NCBI GenBank assembly: GCA_964440655.1
Contig: CAYTTA010000006.1
Coordinates: 1-64,000 of the forward strand
Origin: CAYTTA01 sp964440655
GTDB taxonomy: Bacteria > Bacteroidota > Rhodothermia > Balneolales > Balneolaceae
Direction: 5' to 3'
Length of the DNA stretch: 64,000 bases
The notes beneath the pieces were generated by a model. That model had not been told where the DNA came from. It made no database searches and was given only the letters and a program-made list of their open reading frames with translations. The translations under genes and the position numbers were made by a program. Shown one piece after another: positions 61,268 through 64,000 of the stretch. How positions within the stretch are numbered: the first letter of the stretch is position 1; every line of letters begins with the position of its first letter.

Positions 61268-61423
61268 GACACCAGCAACGATTAGAGGGGTAATGTTTCT
61301 ATTTTTCCTATTTTGAAGGATAGAGGATCCTGTATAAAATCGGATTCAAAATATCTAAATTTCGCCTCATTATCTATATTTAAACCAGTTCCATATTTCC
61401 AGAATCATCCCTTGCAGTTTCGC

Positions 61424-62491
61424 ATGAATTCACGGTTCACTTATTTCACGCCTTTATTTGTTTTCCTCTTCTTTTTTCTTCTGGTCTTTCTCTCCCGGAG
61501 CCTCCGGCTGGAACGCTCCGATGCTTTTGTGGCCGACGAGGTGGCGGTTCTTCATCTGGCGGAACGCACGCCTCTGGCGGATCTGATCGATCACCTTTCG
61601 CAGCTGGAGGTCCGTTTTGATGAAGAGGAGCTCCGGTGGGCGGCCGGGCTGCTGGGGTGGCGCAATTTCAATCCGGGTCGCTACGAAATCCAGGGATCGT
61701 TGGGCTACGACGAGCTGCTCTCCCGCATCGCGCTCGGTATTCAGGATCCGGCCGCTGTGACCATTTTACCGGGAACGACCGTCGGCCGGCTTTCGGCTTC
61801 TTTGGGGCGGCAGCTGCGGGCCGACTCCACACAGTTCGCTGCCATTTTCTCCGACAGCAGCCGCCTGGCAGCCGAGCTTGGCATCACCCCCGAGAGGCTT
61901 TTTGCCCGGATGATGCCGGACACCTACCACTTCTACTGGACGAGTGATCCCGAGGCGGTGGTGCGTCGTGTGGCCCGGGAGTATGAAACACGGATGAGCC
62001 GATTTGCCGCCGAGATTGAATCTCATTCGCTTGATGCGGAGGAGATCCTTACCCTGGCCTCCATCGTGGAGTGGGAGGCGCGGCATGACCATGAAAAACC
62101 GCGGGTGAGCGGACTCTATCTGAACCGGCTGCGAAACCGGATGCGGCTGCAGGCCGATCCGACCATCATCTATGCGCTGGGGGAGCATCGGAGGCTGCTT
62201 TATCAGGATTACGAGCTGGATCACCCCTACAACACCTACCGGTTCAGCGGGCTGCCGCCCGGACCGATCACCAACCCCGGTATGGCCTCTCTGGAGGCGG
62301 TGATCCGCCCGGAGAAGCATGACTATTTATATATGGTGGCGAGTCCGGACGGAGGGCATGTCTTTACCCGGACGTTTGATGAGCACCGTCTGGCGAGCGC
62401 CGAATGGCGTCGGTGGCTGCAGGAGCAGTACCGGATCCGTGCCCGGATGGAGCGGGAGAGAGAGGCGCAGGAGCGCGCACAGACCCGGTAA
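61424..62491 (+). CDS. mltG: Endolytic murein transglycosylase MltG
   Basis: 355 residues from ATG 61424 (MNSRFTYFTPLF, membrane helix FVFLFFFLLVFLS); the frame's earlier part has no leader features. LysM-like region, then TILPGTTVGRLSASLG, the catalytic block LTLASIVEWEARH (Glu), LQADPTIIYAL and YNTYRFSGLPPGPITNPG. It cuts nascent peptidoglycan strands and sets glycan length with the PG synthases. Its last codons ERAQTR-TAA begin the 24-bp gene-end repeat. Confidence 0.93.
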   Translation: MNSRFTYFTPLFVFLFFFLLVFLSRSLRLERSDAFVADEVAVLHLAERTPLADLIDHLSQLEVRFDEEELRWAAGLLGWRNFNPGRYEIQGSLGYDELLSRIALGIQDPAAVTILPGTTVGRLSASLGRQLRADSTQFAAIFSDSSRLAAELGITPERLFARMMPDTYHFYWTSDPEAVVRRVAREYETRMSRFAAEIESHSLDAEEILTLASIVEWEARHDHEKPRVSGLYLNRLRNRMRLQADPTIIYALGEHRRLLYQDYELDHPYNTYRFSGLPPGPITNPGMASLEAVIRPEKHDYLYMVASPDGGHVFTRTFDEHRLASAEWRRWLQEQYRIRARMEREREAQERAQTR

Positions 62492-62618
62492 GTTCGCTAA
62501 GACCCGCAAACAGGGCGCGCACAGACCCGGTAACAGGAGAGGGCACAGATCTGATAACAGGAGCGGGCACAAATCCGATAACAGGAGCGCGCACAGACCC
62601 GGTAATCAGACCCGGTAA
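62489..62618 (+). repeat. 24-bp gene-end repeat keeping the mltG stop codon
   Basis: The mltG stop TAA is at 62489-62491. Copies of CACAGACCCGGTAA-type sequence with TAA recur at 62531, 62555, 62579 and 62603, exact 24-bp spacing (8 codons), then a final CAGACCCGGTAA at 62607-62618. Units contain ACAGGAGCGCGCACAG. Confidence 0.85.
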
Positions 62619-62648
62619 ACTGTACTGACCTTTTAATTCCCCATCCGC

Positions 62649-62748
62649 NNNNNNNNNNNNNNNNNNNNNNNNNNNNNNNNNNNNNNNNNNNNNNNNNNNN
62701 NNNNNNNNNNNNNNNNNNNNNNNNNNNNNNNNNNNNNNNNNNNNNNNN
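62649..62748. other. Assembly gap, 100 N
   Basis: Exactly 100 N, with TTAATTCCCCATCCGC on both sides (62633-62648 and 62749-62764). The second copy contains the stop of the binding protein (TTA at 62749, minus strand), so the gene end is intact. Confidence 0.95.
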
Positions 62749-64000
62749 TTAATTCCCCATCCGCCGGGCTGCCCGCTCGGTGAGGGGCACGACCTGGACC
62801 CGCCGGTTGATCTGTGAGCGGTCAAAGTGGATGTCCAGGATGAGCCCCCGGTATTCCGGTGCCGACCGCATCGCCTCTTTCAGCAGGGCGGGATTGCCGG
62901 CCCGCTCCAGCGTGGCAAAGAGCCAGCTTGCCGCATCGTATCCGATCTTTGAGAACTCATCGGGGGGTAGCCCGAACCGGTTGCGGTAATCCTCCTCAAA
63001 CCAGGTGGCACGCTCGCTCTCATCATCCGGCTCGAGCTGCGAGCGGGTGTGATAAATGGCGAAGTTGTTCTGCTGGGCCGGGGTGTAGCGGGCATTGCCC
63101 CATACCTCGGATCCCATCACCACCACGTTGCTTCTCATTGCCTCCAGGTCGGTCATGAGCAGGTTGACCAGCGTATGGGCCGCATCGCTGGCGAAGGGGG
63201 CGTAGATCCCGTCCACCGGCACGTAGCCGAGTGAGTCGGCCAGAATGGAGTCTGTGGTGAAGGGCTCCGTGACCGGTGAGATGTCGTAGCCGAGGGCGGC
63301 AAAATCCTCTTCCATGAAGTAGACCACATGGGCTCCGAGCTCTTCGGCCTGCTGCCGGAAGGCGAGGGCGGATGCCCGGCCGGGGGAGTCTTTCTCCACA
63401 ATCACGGCAAGTGAGTCGAGCCTCAGGTCGCGGACCGCAAAGCGTGCCATCTCCCGCCCGTGCATCTCCAGGGTGGGGTTGAGCTGGAAGGTCCAGTTGT
63501 GGCCGGTGTTGATCCGGTCGGAGTTCGCCAGCGGGGTGATCATCGGGATTTCGTACTCTTCGGCCAGCTGCGCCATCACTTCGGCGGTGTGAGAGAAGAG
63601 GGGACCGATCACCGCATCAACCCGCTCATTCCAGACCAGCTGGTTCATCGCATCCCGCACCGAATCGGGATCGGCATGGGTGTCGCGGAACCGCAGGAAG
63701 ACTTTCCGGTCGGGATTGCGGGCGTTGAACTCATCGGCCGCCAGGGTGATGCCGTAGTAGAGGTTGCGCGACACCTCGAACTCCGGCTCCTCCGTATCGA
63801 AGGAGGGGAGGGCCACGCCGATCGGATAGACGGTGCCTTCCGGTGCCCGGACCGAGCGGAGCGGCGGGGCGGAGACGTTCACGCGGGATTCAATGGTTTG
63901 GCGGAGCTCCTCCAGGGGGGCGCCATTTTCAAAGAGATTGGAGAGTTTCTCCAGCTCCCCGAGCATGGCGCGGAGCATGGAGGGGTCCCCCCGGCCTGCC
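62749..64000 (-). CDS. Periplasmic binding protein-like (LpoA/Leu-Ile-Val type), N-terminus beyond window
   Basis: At least 417 residues; the frame stays open to the window edge, so the start is outside (an internal ATG at 63978 is not the true start). After a helical lead with SNLFENGAPLEELRQTIES comes a type I periplasmic-binding-protein fold: IGVALPSFD, RDAMNQLVWNERVDAVIGPL, IPMITPLANSDRINTG, VEKDSPGRASALAF and FSKIGYDAASWLFATL. The long N-terminal helix suggests the LpoA-like/TPR-plus-PBP class which activates penicillin-binding proteins; an amino-acid ABC transport role is the alternative. Location next to mltG fits peptidoglycan. Confidence 0.78.
   Translation of the reverse strand, partial: AGRGDPSMLRAMLGELEKLSNLFENGAPLEELRQTIESRVNVSAPPLRSVRAPEGTVYPIGVALPSFDTEEPEFEVSRNLYYGITLAADEFNARNPDRKVFLRFRDTHADPDSVRDAMNQLVWNERVDAVIGPLFSHTAEVMAQLAEEYEIPMITPLANSDRINTGHNWTFQLNPTLEMHGREMARFAVRDLRLDSLAVIVEKDSPGRASALAFRQQAEELGAHVVYFMEEDFAALGYDISPVTEPFTTDSILADSLGYVPVDGIYAPFASDAAHTLVNLLMTDLEAMRSNVVVMGSEVWGNARYTPAQQNNFAIYHTRSQLEPDDESERATWFEEDYRNRFGLPPDEFSKIGYDAASWLFATLERAGNPALLKEAMRSAPEYRGLILDIHFDRSQINRRVQVVPLTERAARRMGN

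Noticed and set aside
62404..62628. Arg/Thr/Gly repeat ORF at the mltG end
   Set aside because: Out-of-frame reading of the mltG tail and its end repeat.

Overview
The window reads as a 64 kb piece of a draft chromosome (it has five runs of exactly 100 N) from a GC-rich, Gram-negative member of the Bacteroidota/Balneolota/Rhodothermota group. This rests on family content: an Omp85 barrel, two TonB-dependent receptors, SurA-type chaperones, a DUF2723 membrane protein, DUF3098, DUF2795, the lipoprotein-like family often misnamed 'asparagine synthetase B', a bactofilin, a class II ribonucleotide reductase, short A/T-rich leaders in place of strong Shine-Dalgarno sites, and several GTG/TTG starts. 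A Balneolaceae-like metagenome-assembled genome is my best guess, not something the sequence proves. I see no phage, transposase, integrase, rRNA or CRISPR array. One tRNA (Leu, CAA) is present.

Layout: 0-6.4 kb, a cut glycosyltransferase, a phosphoesterase, then a minus-strand group (Omp85 barrel, cNMP-binding protein, RlmD). 6.8-10.7 kb, tatA-gatA-glutaminyl cyclase-prmA. 10.9-17.9 kb, queG, an FKBP lipoprotein, a DEAD-box helicase, two PlsC acyltransferases, tRNA-Leu and tadA. 18-20 kb, an unidentified lipoprotein plus coiled-coil envelope protein pair. 20-25.7 kb, a tightly overlapped minus-strand operon (SurA-like lipoprotein, SurA, MoxR ATPase, VWA protein). 25.7-32.6 kb, a LuxC-like protein, leuS, citrate synthase and mazG. 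32.6-38 kb, the AsnB-like/TPR/Maf group and two small-family membrane proteins. 38.4-43.1 kb, an aldo/keto reductase and a possible biosynthetic trio (carboxylate-amide ligase-like protein, radical SAM enzyme, flavin halogenase-like enzyme). 43.4-49.8 kb, a B12 unit: cobalamin riboswitch, BtuB-like receptor, B12-dependent ribonucleotide reductase. 50-52 kb, a cytoskeletal pair: a bactofilin and an actin-like ATPase that is circularly permuted. 52.6-64 kb, ybeY, DUF2723, a serine hydrolase, a PagL-like deacylase, a cold-shock protein, a TonB receptor, mltG and a cut periplasmic binding protein.

Two themes stand out. First, the actin-like protein at 50897-51931 carries its phosphate-1 motif at the C-terminus behind a Gly-rich linker and lies beside a bactofilin. 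Second, the intergenic DNA is unusually repetitive. A 32-bp element with TTATTCC...GGAATAA ends recurs with exact 74/75-bp spacing at two loci 22 kb apart. At five genes the tandem repeat unit includes the last codons and stop codon of the gene, so copies of the stop trail behind it. Several coding regions (btuB leader, VWA protein, ybeY, nrdJ tail) contain in-frame versions of the same kind of expansion, and the assembly gaps fall in such DNA.
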